Below are positions 1 to 11,113 of a stretch of DNA of 64,000 bases, one piece after another. The stretch's first letter is position 1. Every line of letters begins with the position of its first letter. This DNA comes from Amyelois transitella (lineage: Eukaryota > Arthropoda > Insecta > Lepidoptera > Pyralidae), in the NCBI RefSeq assembly GCF_032362555.1, contig NC_083512.1:2654001-2718000 (forward strand). Direction: 5' to 3'. Both the position numbers and the translations under genes were made by a program. The notes beneath the pieces were generated by a model that saw nothing but the letters and a program-made list of their open reading frames with translations, made no database searches and was not told where the DNA came from.

Positions 1-224
1 CGAAAGATTTTCGTCTTTAAGAAACTCTTTTAAAAATGCAACCGGAATTTTGCACTTGGCCGTTGTAGGCGAGGTAAACATTTATTATTCACCAACTCGC
101 CTGATGAAATCCCGCACGTAAGGTGTGTGAGAAAAATTTATAACTTTCGTTTCGCTCATTTTCTTTCTTAAATTACTCTTTTTTATTCAAGGTATCTTGA
201 TGCTCGGTGGGTGAGAGTTGTTAA
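1..224. other. Flanking DNA without a recognised gene
   Basis: AT-rich sequence up to the 3' tail of the neighbouring retrotransposon. I see no ORF or repeat that I can name. Confidence 0.5.
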
Positions 225-321
225 CTTAGAATAGAATAGAATAGAATAGATTTATTTTCAAAATTGGATACAAGGTATCACTTATTGACGTCACATAACT
301 TAAATCTAATTATAACTACTA

Positions 322-353
322 CCGCTTCCAAAGCGCATGTGTAGAAGAAGCGG
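322..353 (-). promoter_or_regulatory. Conserved 3' UTR stem-loop of the LINE
   Basis: A 7-bp perfect stem, CCGCTTC against GAAGCGG, encloses an 18-nt loop in the LINE 3' UTR. The same stem with the same loop length occurs at 33332-33363 and 49043-49074. It is a plausible recognition structure for the reverse transcriptase; that role is inference. Confidence 0.5.
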
Positions 354-577
354 CGGAACAAACTACACTGCAGCATTTTCATAGGACGTCAATTTACAAA
401 TATAGATCTCTTAAATCTAAATCGTGGACGAATGCACATTGTCTACATTAAAAAACATGTATGAATGTAGAACTGATTATGTCAATACGAATATTTCGTC
501 AAATAAAATAAATATAAAATAAAATATGTACATACTGTACAAATTATGTCCAGATCATGTCAAAAATACACAAGCAT

Positions 578-3469
578 TTAAGAGGCCATTATGTCCAGCT
601 CGGGCCACACATGTTTATCATTAATATAATCATCCGTGCTGTAATAGGCTTTCCTACAAAGCTCAACTTTAATATACTGTTTGAATTTTCTATCATTCAT
701 TTCAAGAACACTTTTTGGTAATTTATTATAAAATCTTATACAATTAATAAGAAATGATTTCCCTACCTTAGCCAGCCGATGTGCTGGGATCGACAACTTG
801 TAATTGTTCCGCAGTGATCTACTAGTACATTCACCTACTTTTTTGAAAGAGTCTAAGTTTTTCCTAACATGCATGATGTTATCGAATATGTATTGGGAGG
901 GCAAAGTTAAAATATTTAGGTTTTTGAAAAAATCTCTAAGGGAATCTCTTTGTTTAAGACCGTAGATATATCGAATTGCCCTTTTTTGTAAAATGAAAAT
1001 AGTTTGTATGTCTGCTGCTGATCCCCAAAGCAGTAGACCATATGACATTAAACTATGAAAATAACTAAAATATACTAGCTTAGCAGTTGCCACATCCGTC
1101 AAATGCCTAATACGACGAATAGCGTATGCTGCAGAACTAAGCCTTTTAGAAAGTTTTAAAATGTGAGCATGCCATTTCAAATTTGAATCTAATGTTATTC
1201 CTAAGAAAGTAGTACTATCAACAAAATCTAATCTTTTACTATTTATACTAATATCCACATTTGCCTGCCGCACATTGGGAAGTGTAAACTTAATGCATTG
1301 GGTCTTATTTGCATTTAACAGTAAGTTGTTGATTGTAAACCAGTTAGAGATGGCGGCTAAAGTGCTATTCACATCATCACAGATTTCGCTACGGCGGTTC
1401 ATTTTAAAAATTAGTGACGTATCATCTGCAAACAACACGATGCCAGTCTGTTTCTCAATCATGCAAGGCAGGTCGTTGATATATATCAGAAAGAGAAAAG
1501 GTCCCAAAATGGAACCTTGCGGTACCCCAATTTTTACCGTCGCTCCTTTCGATTTTGTATTATTTAAATCTACCGTCTGTAATCTATCACTAAGATATGA
1601 TTTAATTAGTTCAACGGCAGCAGTATCGAACCCGTAATGAGCGAGCTTGAGCAGAAGAGTTCTATGATCTACGCAATCAAATGCTTTGGTCAGATCGCAA
1701 AACACTCCGATGGCATCCTGTGAGTCTTCCCATGCATTGAGAATATGAGTGACAAGAGCCACACCTGCATCTGTTGTACATTTCCCCTCAGTAAAGCCGT
1801 ATTGCTGACTATGAAATAATTTATTAGACTTAAAGTAACGCTGCATTTGATTAAGCATGATTCTCTCGAACACCTTGCTCAAAATTGGTAAAATTGAGAT
1901 TGGTCTATAATTACCAGGATCTGATTTTTCACCTTTCTTGAATAATGGAATTAGTTTACTATACTTCATTAAATTTGGAAATATCCCTTGGTCAACACAA
2001 TTATTGAATATATAAGCTAAGTCCCCAGCTATAATATTTATAATATGACATATCACAACAACCGACATACCCCAATAATCCTCAGACTTTTTCAGATTAA
2101 GTTCTTTAAAGGTATTAATAATGTCAGTAGGGTCAATATTTAAGAATTTAAATTTGGAACTGCAAATGCTGACATTATTTTTAAGTAGAATTTCAGCTTC
2201 ATTAGGGCATGAGTCAATATTAGAAGTTAATTCCAACGGTATATTTGTAAAAAAATGTTCAAATAAATTTACTATTTCTGTTGTAGAGGTAATTTTCCTA
2301 TCATTAAATTTAATTTCATTAATATTGTCTTTAAAATTACTTCTACCAGTTTCCTTGTTTATAACACTCCAGGTTTCCTTTGTTTTGTTAGGAGCATTAC
2401 TTATTTTGTTTTTAATGAACAAAGATTTTGCATGTAGACATACTTTTTTGAAATTTTTTGAATAATTCCTAACATGGTCTACGAAGCCGCTTTCAAATCG
2501 ATACTGTTTTTGGGCATATAAATCGTACAAAGTCTTTCTACTTTTGTAGATGCCAACAGTAGCCCATTCATTGAATTTAAAGTTATTATTGCATTTCCGT
2601 TTCTTTTGTATAAATGTTTTAGAGTACGCGTCTGAAATGGTAGTAAATAACTTATTATAATGACCATTAGGATCGCTGCCCGTGTAAGTTACTGCGCAAA
2701 TTTTATTCTCTAAAGAACTTGTACATTTATTGATTTTATGGGCTGTGATAGGTCTGCACATAATAAATCCATCACGTGTACTACGTTTAGTGGAAAAGGT
2801 AACTAATTGACCGCAGTGATCAGAGGGTAATTTACTAAATACATTTTTATTATTTGGTTTTTGTTCACTAAAAACATTATCAATACATTTAGCAGATGTG
2901 GCAGTGAAGCGGGTTGGTTCCAAGAAGGCATTATCTAAGTTAAAACATTTAAATAGGTTAAGAAACTGTATTGTCACTGTGGAGCTAACTAATATGTCAA
3001 TGTTAAAATCACCGCAAACAACTACTTTCTTATTACTTTTTGTCGCTACTATTAGAACTTCCTCCATTACATTCAGGAAATCCATAATACTACTGTTGGG
3101 TGGACTATAAATACAAATAACAATGTGTTCCTCAAGCTCGGCACAAGATACCTCAACACAGCGCTCAAGAGAAAGTCTGACTATGTCATGGCGCTCCTTA
3201 CAGCGATGACCATTTTTAACATATATTACTGAACCGCCTCTGATTGCAGACCCTCTCCTGAAGCAGCTCACCGCATTAAAATTGTTAAGACTGGGCATCA
3301 GCTCACCCTCCAAGATCCAATGCTCAGTCAAACACACCATATTAACATCCATTTTTTCATTAAATAGATCAATAATAAGTTCTTTGCCAGGAAGGCCCTG
3401 TATATTTTGGTGTACAATTTTTAATTCATTTGTCCTTCCTTTTGTCCTGTGGTTTAGTTTAAACCACAT
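578..3469 (-). CDS. LINE ORF2: endonuclease and reverse transcriptase
   Basis: 963 residues without interruption. The N-terminal APE-like endonuclease shows HQNIQG near residue 20, LTEHW near 47, IYSPPN near 120, CGDFNID near 151 and a closing SDHCG near 217. The reverse transcriptase follows with NYRPISILPILSKVFER near 525, [12 protein letters not shown] near 590, [10 protein letters not shown] near 650 and the catalytic FADD box near 680. The C-terminal part (about 790-960) is the usual LINE tail region. The protein nicks target DNA and copies its own RNA. The second copy in this window (31.8-33.1 kb) is clearly homologous but has a frameshift, so this copy is the better preserved. Whether it is active cannot be told from sequence alone. 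Confidence 0.93.
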   Translation of the reverse strand: MWFKLNHRTKGRTNELKIVHQNIQGLPGKELIIDLFNEKMDVNMVCLTEHWILEGELMPSLNNFNAVSCFRRGSAIRGGSVIYVKNGHRCKERHDIVRLSLERCVEVSCAELEEHIVICIYSPPNSSIMDFLNVMEEVLIVATKSNKKVVVCGDFNIDILVSSTVTIQFLNLFKCFNLDNAFLEPTRFTATSAKCIDNVFSEQKPNNKNVFSKLPSDHCGQLVTFSTKRSTRDGFIMCRPITAHKINKCTSSLENKICAVTYTGSDPNGHYNKLFTTISDAYSKTFIQKKRKCNNNFKFNEWATVGIYKSRKTLYDLYAQKQYRFESGFVDHVRNYSKNFKKVCLHAKSLFIKNKISNAPNKTKETWSVINKETGRSNFKDNINEIKFNDRKITSTTEIVNLFEHFFTNIPLELTSNIDSCPNEAEILLKNNVSICSSKFKFLNIDPTDIINTFKELNLKKSEDYWGMSVVVICHIINIIAGDLAYIFNNCVDQGIFPNLMKYSKLIPLFKKGEKSDPGNYRPISILPILSKVFERIMLNQMQRYFKSNKLFHSQQYGFTEGKCTTDAGVALVTHILNAWEDSQDAIGVFCDLTKAFDCVDHRTLLLKLAHYGFDTAAVELIKSYLSDRLQTVDLNNTKSKGATVKIGVPQGSILGPFLFLIYINDLPCMIEKQTGIVLFADDTSLIFKMNRRSEICDDVNSTLAAISNWFTINNLLLNANKTQCIKFTLPNVRQANVDISINSKRLDFVDSTTFLGITLDSNLKWHAHILKLSKRLSSAAYAIRRIRHLTDVATAKLVYFSYFHSLMSYGLLLWGSAADIQTIFILQKRAIRYIYGLKQRDSLRDFFKNLNILTLPSQYIFDNIMHVRKNLDSFKKVGECTSRSLRNNYKLSIPAHRLAKVGKSFLINCIRFYNKLPKSVLEMNDRKFKQYIKVELCRKAYYSTDDYINDKHVWPELDIMAS

Positions 3470-3732
3470 GTAGCGTCCACAGAATCATCATTACAAAAAT
3501 TTGATGATTCTGTCGATTTTGTCAGATTTTGTAAACAATGTAGTTTACCACAATGTAAACTCGTCCATTCTTTTATGTTATTTGCTATCAAAGTAGCAAT
3601 TCTTTTTTTATAAAGTCGAGAAAGATAAATATTATCTTTAGTCAAAAAACAATTTTTTATGAACAAATTTGTATCAAAAAATACAAACTTGTCATGACGA
3701 CATGACATATTATGAACAATATTGTTCATCAA
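3454..3732 (-). CDS. Short ORF upstream of and overlapping LINE ORF2
   Basis: A 92-residue ORF in a different frame that overlaps the start of ORF2 by 16 bp. Its position matches the C-terminal end of an ORF1 (nucleic-acid-binding protein) in two-ORF LINEs, and an overlap of this kind is common there. I recognise no zinc knuckle or other domain, so the ORF1 assignment is positional only. It could also be a chance ORF in the 5' region. Confidence 0.35.
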   Translation of the reverse strand: MMNNIVHNMSCRHDKFVFFDTNLFIKNCFLTKDNIYLSRLYKKRIATLIANNIKEWTSLHCGKLHCLQNLTKSTESSNFCNDDSVDATCGLN

Positions 3733-3735
3733 ATG

Positions 3736-4482
3736 AATAAATTTATTCTTCTTTGGCGTCTGACAACTTATATAGGGAAAAGCACAAAAAATTATTTTAC
3801 CTACATTTAAATTATTCAGAGTTCCTAGACCCTGAATTATAAACTTTATCGCTATGTTAATAACTTAGGTGAACTTGAGATGAAAACGTTTTTTTTAGGG
3901 AACCATTATGAAATAGCAAACTGATATCCCCCTTAGCCAAGTGTCAAACGCTCAGAAAACATTTCTATATTACAAGTCGCATAACGCCCAAGATTATAAT
4001 ACTACCAGATACCTACAGACCCGAAAATAAAAGGCTATATCTTAATTAAAAGAGATAAAGGTTAATTAATAAACACAAACCAAGTATAAATAAATGTACG
4101 TTTTATTTGAAATGGAAAAGATAATAAAAGTTAAGCTATATGGAATTAAAGACCGAATATTAACAAAGAATTCGAAAATTGAAACAAAAAATCTTTTTAC
4201 TTAATCTTTGTTATTTTTTTTTTCTTAAATAATACTTATTCTAAAATCTTCAAACATTTTAACACAATCCGGGCTCAGATTTTCATTGTGCTCGGTGGCA
4301 CAATCCAAGATCCTTAATTAAATAAGAAGCAGACAGGTGTAGGCGTTAAACCGGGAATCTAATATGCTGGATACACATTCCTTTGTTTGTTACTGCCAAA
4401 ATAAAAGGGAATTCGGGTTCTGTACAGTACTGTTAGGTTTTTGGGTTAACCATTTTGTTAATATAAATAAATATTATTTAAT
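3736..4482. other. AT-rich stretch, no gene seen
   Basis: Short homopolymer runs and scattered stops. It may contain the undetermined 5' end of the LINE. Nothing else is recognisable. Confidence 0.4.
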
Positions 4483-4750
4483 GCCGTGTGGTTCCCGGCA
4501 CTATTACAAAAAAAGAATAGGACCACTCCATCTCTTTCCCATGGATGTCGTAAAAGGCGACTAAGGGATAGGCTTATAAACTTAGGATTCCTCTTTTAGG
4601 CGATGGGCTAGCAACCTGTCACTATTTGAATCTCGGTTCTATCATTAAGCCAAATAGCTGAACGTGGCCATTCAGTCTTTTCAAGACTGTTGGCTCTGTC
4701 TACCCCGCAAGGGATATAGACGTGATCATATGTATGTATGTATGTATGTA
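4483..4750 (+). mobile_element. SINE-like repeat family 1, near full length
   Basis: Starts GCCGTGTGGTTCCCGGCAC and ends in the (ATGT)n tail. It holds the family landmarks in order: CCATGGATGTCGTAAAAGG, GGGCTAGCAACCTGTCAC, the hairpin CAGTCTT/AAGACTG, and the tail hairpin GTCTaCCC/GGGatatAGAC. A clean box A/box B pair is not obvious, so the class (SINE) is inferred from length, tail and the target-site duplications of sister copies. Confidence 0.8.
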
Positions 4751-5403
4751 TTATTTATATGTAGGTACCTACTTAAAATGTCAACTAATATTCTAAATGC
4801 GAAAGTAAGTTTATTTGTTTGTTGTATTTTAGGCGTTATCTTCTTGAAATTTTGCGTATATCATTTTTATTTATTTATTTATTTATGTACATCTAGAAAA
4901 ATTTAAATAAAACCTCAAATAAATCGAAATTCAGTACAAGGGCACTACTTATTTCTAGAGAAATTTTTCCCAGCAGGCCCACGACAGGAAAATGTAAATG
5001 TTATTAAGAATCTGTGGAAGGACAAGGGGCCCGCCTATTTTAGTAAAACTATATAGTGGCCTTAAATTCGCGTGTGTAGGGGACGATAAAAGATTTAACA
5101 TATCAAGAGCATCAGTTAGCATTCAAACTAATGTACATAACGCAAAAAAGAGTCATCGGCACATGGCCCCAGTCTGCCCTGGTACCTATAACTATAATGC
5201 CGTTATCTGCCAAATCCTTGTTTTAAGTTAAACGTCAAAAAAATGCGGTAAAAATTTAAACCGATGCCATTCATCAATGAGAACGCCTATTTATGACTTA
5301 AAGGTACCAAAACGTCGTATATACAGATCGAAAGAGATTTTTTTTCTTATTCTACTGGTAAAAAGTAGTAAATCGCCCTGATGTCAGATAACGGCATTTT
5401 AGT
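4751..5403. other. AT-rich stretch with a small inverted repeat
   Basis: No gene seen. A 14-bp motif AATGCCGTTATCTG near 5200 recurs inverted near 5387, so part of this stretch may belong to the tRNA-like SINE next to it. Confidence 0.3.
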
Positions 5404-5499
5404 TATACCACGGCAGCAGTAGGATTTGAACCTGCGCCCCCACACAGAATACTTGAGCATTTTAGCCGGACTCCTTAACCGTTCGACCACCGGCGCTCC
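5404..5499 (-). mobile_element. tRNA-derived SINE head
   Basis: The minus strand starts GGAGCGCCGGTGG and carries a box A-like TGGTCGAACGG and a box B-like GGTTCAAATCC about 50 nt apart, like a pol III tRNA promoter. The sequence between does not fold into a convincing tRNA and there is no terminator, so a SINE is more likely than a working tRNA gene. A related copy lies at 10858-11113. Confidence 0.5.
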
Positions 5500-5504
5500 A
5501 CCTA

Positions 5505-6560
5505 GCGGTGACGTATATGTATGGTAAGGAACCCTAAACACGGGTTTCCTCAAGTTTTCAAGGTCGGATCAAGTGTCAAGGAAATCCATTTCTTTCCGTT
5601 TAATTTACTCTTGAGTGTTTTCTTAATTATTTCAGAGGAAATAATTACGCCCACACTTACGGAGTAATAAGTGGAGAGTAAATTGTCTTTATAATAAATG
5701 TGCTTAAGTTATTCTTAGGTGAGCAGTGCTTGTGTCCTGTGTCATCTTTTTTTTATTCTAACAACTAATATAAAAGATCTTACAAAATATTATTGCACAC
5801 TTTCCGTTACCCGCAAATTCGTCCACTATTCAACGAAAAAAGCTGACTGCTGTATTACTTCCATAAAGGTATGGCGTCAGAAATTTATGTTTACAAATTT
5901 TTAAATAGGTCAGTACATCTAAAAAAATCGCATTTATATCAGAGCAATATTTTTTGCGTGATGCGCGTACAAACGTACCTACAGACCGACAGATAGTCTA
6001 AAAACACATTATTGGCTTCTATGAGTCATACTATAAGTATATATCTATGTCTTACATCAATTTTTTGGCAATACCTTTCTAGTATAGACGTCGGTTAGTT
6101 ACAATTTTATTATATTTATAACTATGGATGGGTGGACATGGGTTTTGATAGGGGTAGCTATGTATTTGTTTCGTTCTAAATGTCTTACAAAAACTACCAA
6201 CCACTTTCTAAGAATTTAACGAGAAGACATCGAAACAATATTTCCTTTGCCTACAAAACAAGACATACGAATAAAAATATTCATAATAATAAATCAAAAA
6301 TATTTTTATCAAATCACATATCGCTTTTGTTTGCAAAGAAAATATGCTTTATTCCGAGTACAATTTCGCTGAATCGCAAACCAGACGTCCAATGCACCGG
6401 CTACGAATTCCAAACGCAACCTGCATTGAGACTTGTCTGTCAATGAATCTTCTTAGGGCTGCATTCTGCTGGAATTCGGTAGCAAAACCAACCAGCCAGC
6501 TAGGATTATGTCAATCAATTTTGTAGACTTGAACGCACACGTGCATGAATATAGATACTC
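5505..6560. other. No gene seen
   Basis: AT-rich DNA with only short random ORFs. No repeat landmark identified. Confidence 0.4.
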
Positions 6561-6561
6561 G

Positions 6562-6860
6562 TACATACATACATATAGTCACGTCTTTATCCCTTACGGG
6601 GTAGACAGAGCCGATAGTCCCGGTCTATATCCCTTACGGGGTAGACAGAGCCAATAGTCCCGAAAAGACTGAATGGCCACGTTCAGCTGCTCGGCTTAAT
6701 GATGGAATTGAGATCCAAATAGTGACAGGTTGCTAGCCCATCGCCTAAAAAAAAAGGATCGCAATTTTATGAGCCCTTAGTCGCCTTTTACGACATCCAT
6801 AGGAAAGAGATGGAGTGATCCTATTTCATTTTTGTATTGGTGCCGGGAACCACACGGCAC
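6562..6860 (-). mobile_element. SINE-like repeat family 1 with duplicated tail module
   Basis: Full-length family 1 copy read from the (ATGT)n tail to the CCGTGTGG head. The tail-hairpin module is present twice in tandem (6583-6622 and 6623-6662, 38 of 40 positions equal). Confidence 0.8.
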
Positions 6861-6873
6861 TGAATATAGATTA

Positions 6874-7088
6874 CACATACATACATACATAATGTCACGT
6901 CTATATTCCAGTCAGAGCTAACAGTCTTTAAAAGAATGAAAGGCCACTTTCAGCTGTTTGGCTTTATGGTGGAAATGAGATTCAAATAGTGACAGGTTGC
7001 TAGCCCATCGCTTACAAGAGGGACCCAAGCTTATAGATATACCTATCCCTTAGTCGCCTTTTATGACATCCATGGGAAAGATATAGAA
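6874..7088 (-). mobile_element. SINE-like repeat family 1, head missing
   Basis: Starts with (CATA)n and a decayed tail, and runs through the GACAGGTTGCTAGCCCATCG landmark to the GACATCCATGGGAAAG landmark. The head is absent, as expected for 5' truncation. Confidence 0.7.
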
Positions 7089-8914
7089 TTTTCAAGTTCT
7101 CAGGGCATCAAAATAAGCCCATAATAATAACGATCTTATAATTTGAATTTAATGCACGAAATTTTATCTCGTACCAATATTTTGACGTCCTTGAATTGGT
7201 CCCAAGATATTTTGACGTCAATCTCCTTTGGAGTTGTGCCAAAAACGACACTGATTGCATGTATTGACTCAGCTATTGCTGTACTTTGTATAAAATTGAA
7301 CTAGTATAAAAATCACCTGATGTTTTGAGATCAAATGATGAAAAAGTAAATAAAAAGTGCCGAAGTTTGGTTTTTGGCATTTTAGAACAGAATCACTCGT
7401 CGTAAATGACGACTAAGAGATATGCTTATAAACTTGGCATTCTTCTTTTAGGCGATAGGCTAGACTCGCCCCGGCTTCGCACAGGTATCATTATCGATTT
7501 TTATACAAACTTTCACATCCCATTTTAGAATTATAACGGTCATTTTTGAAAAAAAAAGTATTTTTTTATAATTTTAAATGCATACCAAATTTCATTTGAA
7601 TCGGTCGAGAGGTTTAGCCGTGAAAGCGGAGCAGACAGACAGACAGCTTTTCGCATTTATAATATTAATAAAGGAAGTATGTAAGGAATATAAATTGCTG
7701 TGTACCTGAGCATTTGATTAATGCTAGCATTATGACTTGGCTCGCGCAAGATTGATGTAAGCTGCTGCCTGAAACATTTTAAACAGATTTTAACAAGGTT
7801 GTTGTTTGAAGAATGTAATAAGAAAGTAGCTTTTTCATAGAAAATTCCTCTGAACGGTAACTAAAGCAAGAAAACTGTGAAGAACTTTTAGTTTTTGTAT
7901 TTTTTTTTGGATTCCATATCGTAATTATTAAAAAGCCCATACAAAAACGTTTTTTGATAAAATTGGGAGAGTCGCTACCACTTGCCGTAAAGTAGAATAG
8001 CAGGTTTATAAACCTTTACTAAATTCTTTAAGTAATTTCAGGGGCTTCATTCTTTCATTCTTAAAAAAAATATTATCTTGGGCATGCAGAAAAATCGCGA
8101 GAAAATACTAGAGGTAAATAAGTAATACTGATCATTTACATACATATGTATATACATTCATAGGTACATAAAATCATTAAAACATTAAAAATTTTTGAAT
8201 AATGTAATACCTAGATTAACTGTCAAAAACTTTTAGCTATAAAAATCGCTAGACTATTTTTTTTACAATAACGATGCATTTTTATTTGTGTAAACTTTGA
8301 TTTATATGTAAAAAAATCCATGTTTAAAAAACATTCGACTACACAAAATGACTGCAATATATTGGTTTTAAATTCACCGGAGTGTGAGAAAAGAGATAAA
8401 ATTATGTATCGGTAGCATTAGGGTATTTGCTGTGTTCCGTCCATTAAAAAGTTATAGTATCTTCTCGTGTACATTGTAAAAGTCGATTAAGGGAAAGGCT
8501 TACAAACTTTGGCCACCGCAGTGAACCAATTTCACCTTTCAAAGTGACTTATGTCGCTTATATACCAACCGTTATGACACCTCTTCTGACACCTAAGTAT
8601 GTCAGGAGAGGTGCCCGGGTGCGTTCATTTCTTTAGAAAAAAAGAGCCCGGGGTCCGCCTTGACCACGATCCTATAAGTAAATAAGAAACTTGGTGAAAC
8701 TTAACTTTTTAAAGTATCTGCTGCAGAAAGTATCTGCTGCCAGTCTTGTCAATCGATTTCATTAGACTTGAAACTTATTGCTAGCATCAGTTTATTAAAA
8801 GCAATAAATTTTTCAAGACGGAAATGTCAACATATTCCCCCTATAATGAAATCAATAAGAGTAAGTCAGAGTTTTTTTGTAAGGGATATCACCGGGGCGA
8901 TATTTTCTAAAAAG
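7089..8914. other. Gene-free stretch with an old repeat near 7460-7670
   Basis: At about 7460-7670 there is a decayed repeat (CGCCCCGGCTTCGCAC at one end, CAGACAGACAGC at the other) of the kind found in the Helitron-like elements at 22.98 and 60.3 kb. The rest is AT-rich with no supported gene. Confidence 0.4.
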
Positions 8915-9060
8915 ATAAACACATACATACCTACCATCACGCCTTGTCCCATTGGGGTAGGTAGAGACTATGGATTTCTAATTGCTACGATCCTTAGTGA
9001 TCTCTTTTTCCTTCACACTCATTACACTTTCATACATATTCGACGATTACGGGATAAAGG
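8915..9060 (-). mobile_element. 3' fragment of RTE-like LINE
   Basis: The minus strand resembles the coding end and tail of the LINE remnant at 23.75-24.2 kb (tail hairpin, then (ATGT)n). Decayed. Confidence 0.45.
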
Positions 9061-9525
9061 ATTATTAAAAAAAAATAGATTTGTATGCACATAGAATAAA
9101 AAAAAATAGCATCGTAATGATTAAAAAAAGTAATAGGTATTTGAAGACACCCAGAATAAACAGAAGCTCTTTCTTTATCACACAAAGTCACGGTTGACAG
9201 CTAGTAAATAAGAAATAATAAATAAAAATCACAAATGAATTGTGAAAATTGGATACAATTTAATCTTCAGAAAGATCACTTGTTGTTATCACAAAATGAA
9301 TCTGTAGCGAGCAACTGATAAAGCTTTGGACACATTGAGAATTTGTAGAACGTAGAATTTATTAGTATCAGTAGGTATGTATATGTTTATAACTTATTAC
9401 TCATAATATACATGTAAGCGTATGCCTTTCTTGATATTTTTACTAAAATAAATTTCTTGTGAAATAAATAACTAGCGCCCTTGTGCAAAGTTTGCCCTTA
9501 GTCTGACTTTTATTTGCATTTATTT

Positions 9526-9660
9526 TTCCTCGATATACGAGATACTAACTCAATGATACTATATTTTATATAAATACTTAAGTATATAAACATTCAAAAC
9601 CCAGGGCAATCAGAGAAAGTTCGTTTCAAATCATGCCCCAGCCAGGCTCGAACCCGAGAT
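9526..9660 (-). mobile_element. tRNA-derived SINE, 5' truncated
   Basis: Shares box B GGTTCGA and the body (GGGCATGAT, AACTTTCTCTGATTG, GTATCATTGAGTTAGTATC) with the complete copy at 39341-39570. The box A half is missing. Confidence 0.65.
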
Positions 9661-9661
9661 A

Positions 9662-9920
9662 TAAATATATATATATATATGGTCACGTCTATATCCCTTG
9701 CGGGGTAGACAGAGCCAACAGTCTTGAAAAGGCTGAATGGCCATGTTCAGCTATTTGGCTTAATGATAGAATTCAAATAGTGACAGGTTGCTAGCCCATC
9801 GCCTACCTAAAAGAAGAATCCCAAGTTTGTAAGCCTATCCCTTAGTCGCTTTTTACGACATCTATGGGTAAGAAATGGAAAATTCTATTCTTTTTTGTAT
9901 TTTATTGAACCACACGGCAC
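9662..9920 (-). mobile_element. SINE-like repeat family 1, full length
   Basis: Begins at an (AT)n/(ATGT)n tail directly beside the truncated tRNA-SINE and ends in CCACACGGCAC, the complement of the family head. Confidence 0.8.
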
Positions 9921-10279
9921 TAGATATAAAAATAATTGCAAATAATCGAGATACTAGATCTGAATGTGTCCCCAGCCTTATCCGCTAGTTTATAACTTAC
10001 ACAAAGCGTGTCGTACGATTCAGGCGGTTGAATGAGGAACCAAAAGCCGGGAATAATGGCCCGGCGTGACTGGAAAACGGAGGGCGTCAAGTCAAGATCA
10101 CTATCAGGACTATTGTCCTTCACACTTGTTTGTTATTAACCCCCAACGATATAGGAGGGGTGTTAAGGTTGAAGTATGTGGAAACTTCCTAAACCGATTC
10201 GAGTGTAGTTTTAGGGATGGAAATGTTTTAGATTTAAAAACAAATTTTTATTAGCATAAAGTTAATAGAATAAAGTTTT

Positions 10280-10550
10280 GTCCGGCACTTTTGAATAGGA
10301 CCACTTCATCTCTTTCCCATGGATATTGAAAATGACGACTAAGGGAAAGTATCATCAACGTGGGATTCTTCTTCTAAGCTATGGGTTAACAATCTGCAGG
10401 AGCATAATGGTATTGAGATTCAAATAATGACTTGAATCTCAATACCATCATAAAGCCATGTATTAGTTAAACTTGACCTTTCAGTTTTTGCCTGATTACA
10501 GACACTGTCTACCCCGTAAGGGGGATTAAGACGCAATAAAATGTAAGTAT
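10280..10550 (+). mobile_element. SINE-like repeat family 1, rearranged
   Basis: Head (CCGGCACTTTTGAATAGGAC) and tail (GTCTACCCCGTAAGGGGG) are both recognisable. The middle is replaced by an inverted duplication of the TATTGAGATTCAA segment (arms 10407-10423 and 10432-10448). Confidence 0.6.
10407..10448. repeat. 17-bp perfect palindrome, 8-nt spacer
   Basis: The arms ATGGTATTGAGATTCAA and its complement are perfect. The sequence is the normal SINE family 1 segment followed by its own inverse. Confidence 0.85.
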
Positions 10551-10857
10551 GAAATTAAGAGTGTGTTTACCCTCAGTTTGTCTTATGGTAAGCAAGAAAA
10601 TCTCTAGCATTGAAAATCCATAAGTTGTTAGTATCAGGACACAAATAGTCTGGTTAGGAAGACTTCGTGCTTCGGAAGGCACACCAAGCCGTTGATACAA
10701 GGCTTTGACCTCGTGAAACTATGAAAGAGAACCTTTCCCGAATCATTCCTGAATAGCACCAAGGTCCACCATCATCTGATAATGACGACCCAGGAGATTA
10801 AAAGGTTTAAATTCATATGTTACGAAAAGAAAATATGAAGTGAATCCTAGAATATAT

Positions 10858-11113
10858 ATTTCTTCCTCCTGGCTATAGTCCCGGTGGCATCCTCACCACT
10901 CTGAAGAGGAGACCTTTGACCATAAATGTTCAGCTTTGACACGATGTTTTCCCTCACCGTAAGAATCGGTTGGTAATTAATAATCAAACTAATGTTTATT
11001 CATAACTTCGAAAATAGTCATTGGTACATAGCCGAGGTGGGATTCGAACCTATGCCTTTATGCGTATCACGCATTTTAACCGGCCACCTTACCTATTCGA
11101 CCATCGACGCTCC
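10858..11113 (-). mobile_element. tRNA-derived SINE
   Basis: The minus strand begins AGGAGCGTCGATGGTCG with a box A-like TGGTCGAATAGG and box B GGTTCGAATCC. A body follows that recurs at 31546-31790 (CCCACCTCGGC then ATGTACCAATG) and ends near GCCAGGAGGAAG. Confidence 0.6.

Larger units (their letters stand above)
225..3735 (-). mobile_element. Non-LTR retrotransposon (LINE), nearly full coding region
   Basis: Minus-strand LINE consisting of the endonuclease/RT ORF, a short upstream ORF and a roughly 350-bp 3' UTR ending in several TCTAT units near 228-250. That kind of simple-repeat tail is typical of target-primed LINEs without poly(A). The 3' UTR recurs at 48961-49168 about 96% identical by eye, and more distantly behind the second RT copy at 31.8-33.5 kb. 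The domain order (APE-type endonuclease, then RT) and the RT motifs fit the Jockey superfamily broadly. I cannot fix the clade. The 5' end is not defined; it may extend to about 4 kb. Confidence 0.85.

Noticed and set aside
1275-1637. 120-codon plus-strand ORF
   Set aside because: Antisense shadow of the LINE RT domain on the minus strand.
2121-2465. 114-codon plus-strand ORF
   Set aside because: Also antisense to LINE ORF2, with no independent domain.
4730-4750. CRISPR-like or tandem array of ATGT units
   Set aside because: Short tetranucleotide tails belong to individual SINE copies. No spacer structure exists anywhere in the window.
5404-5499. tRNA gene on the minus strand
   Set aside because: Box A/B-like motifs are present, but I could not close acceptor and anticodon stems, and related copies are SINEs.
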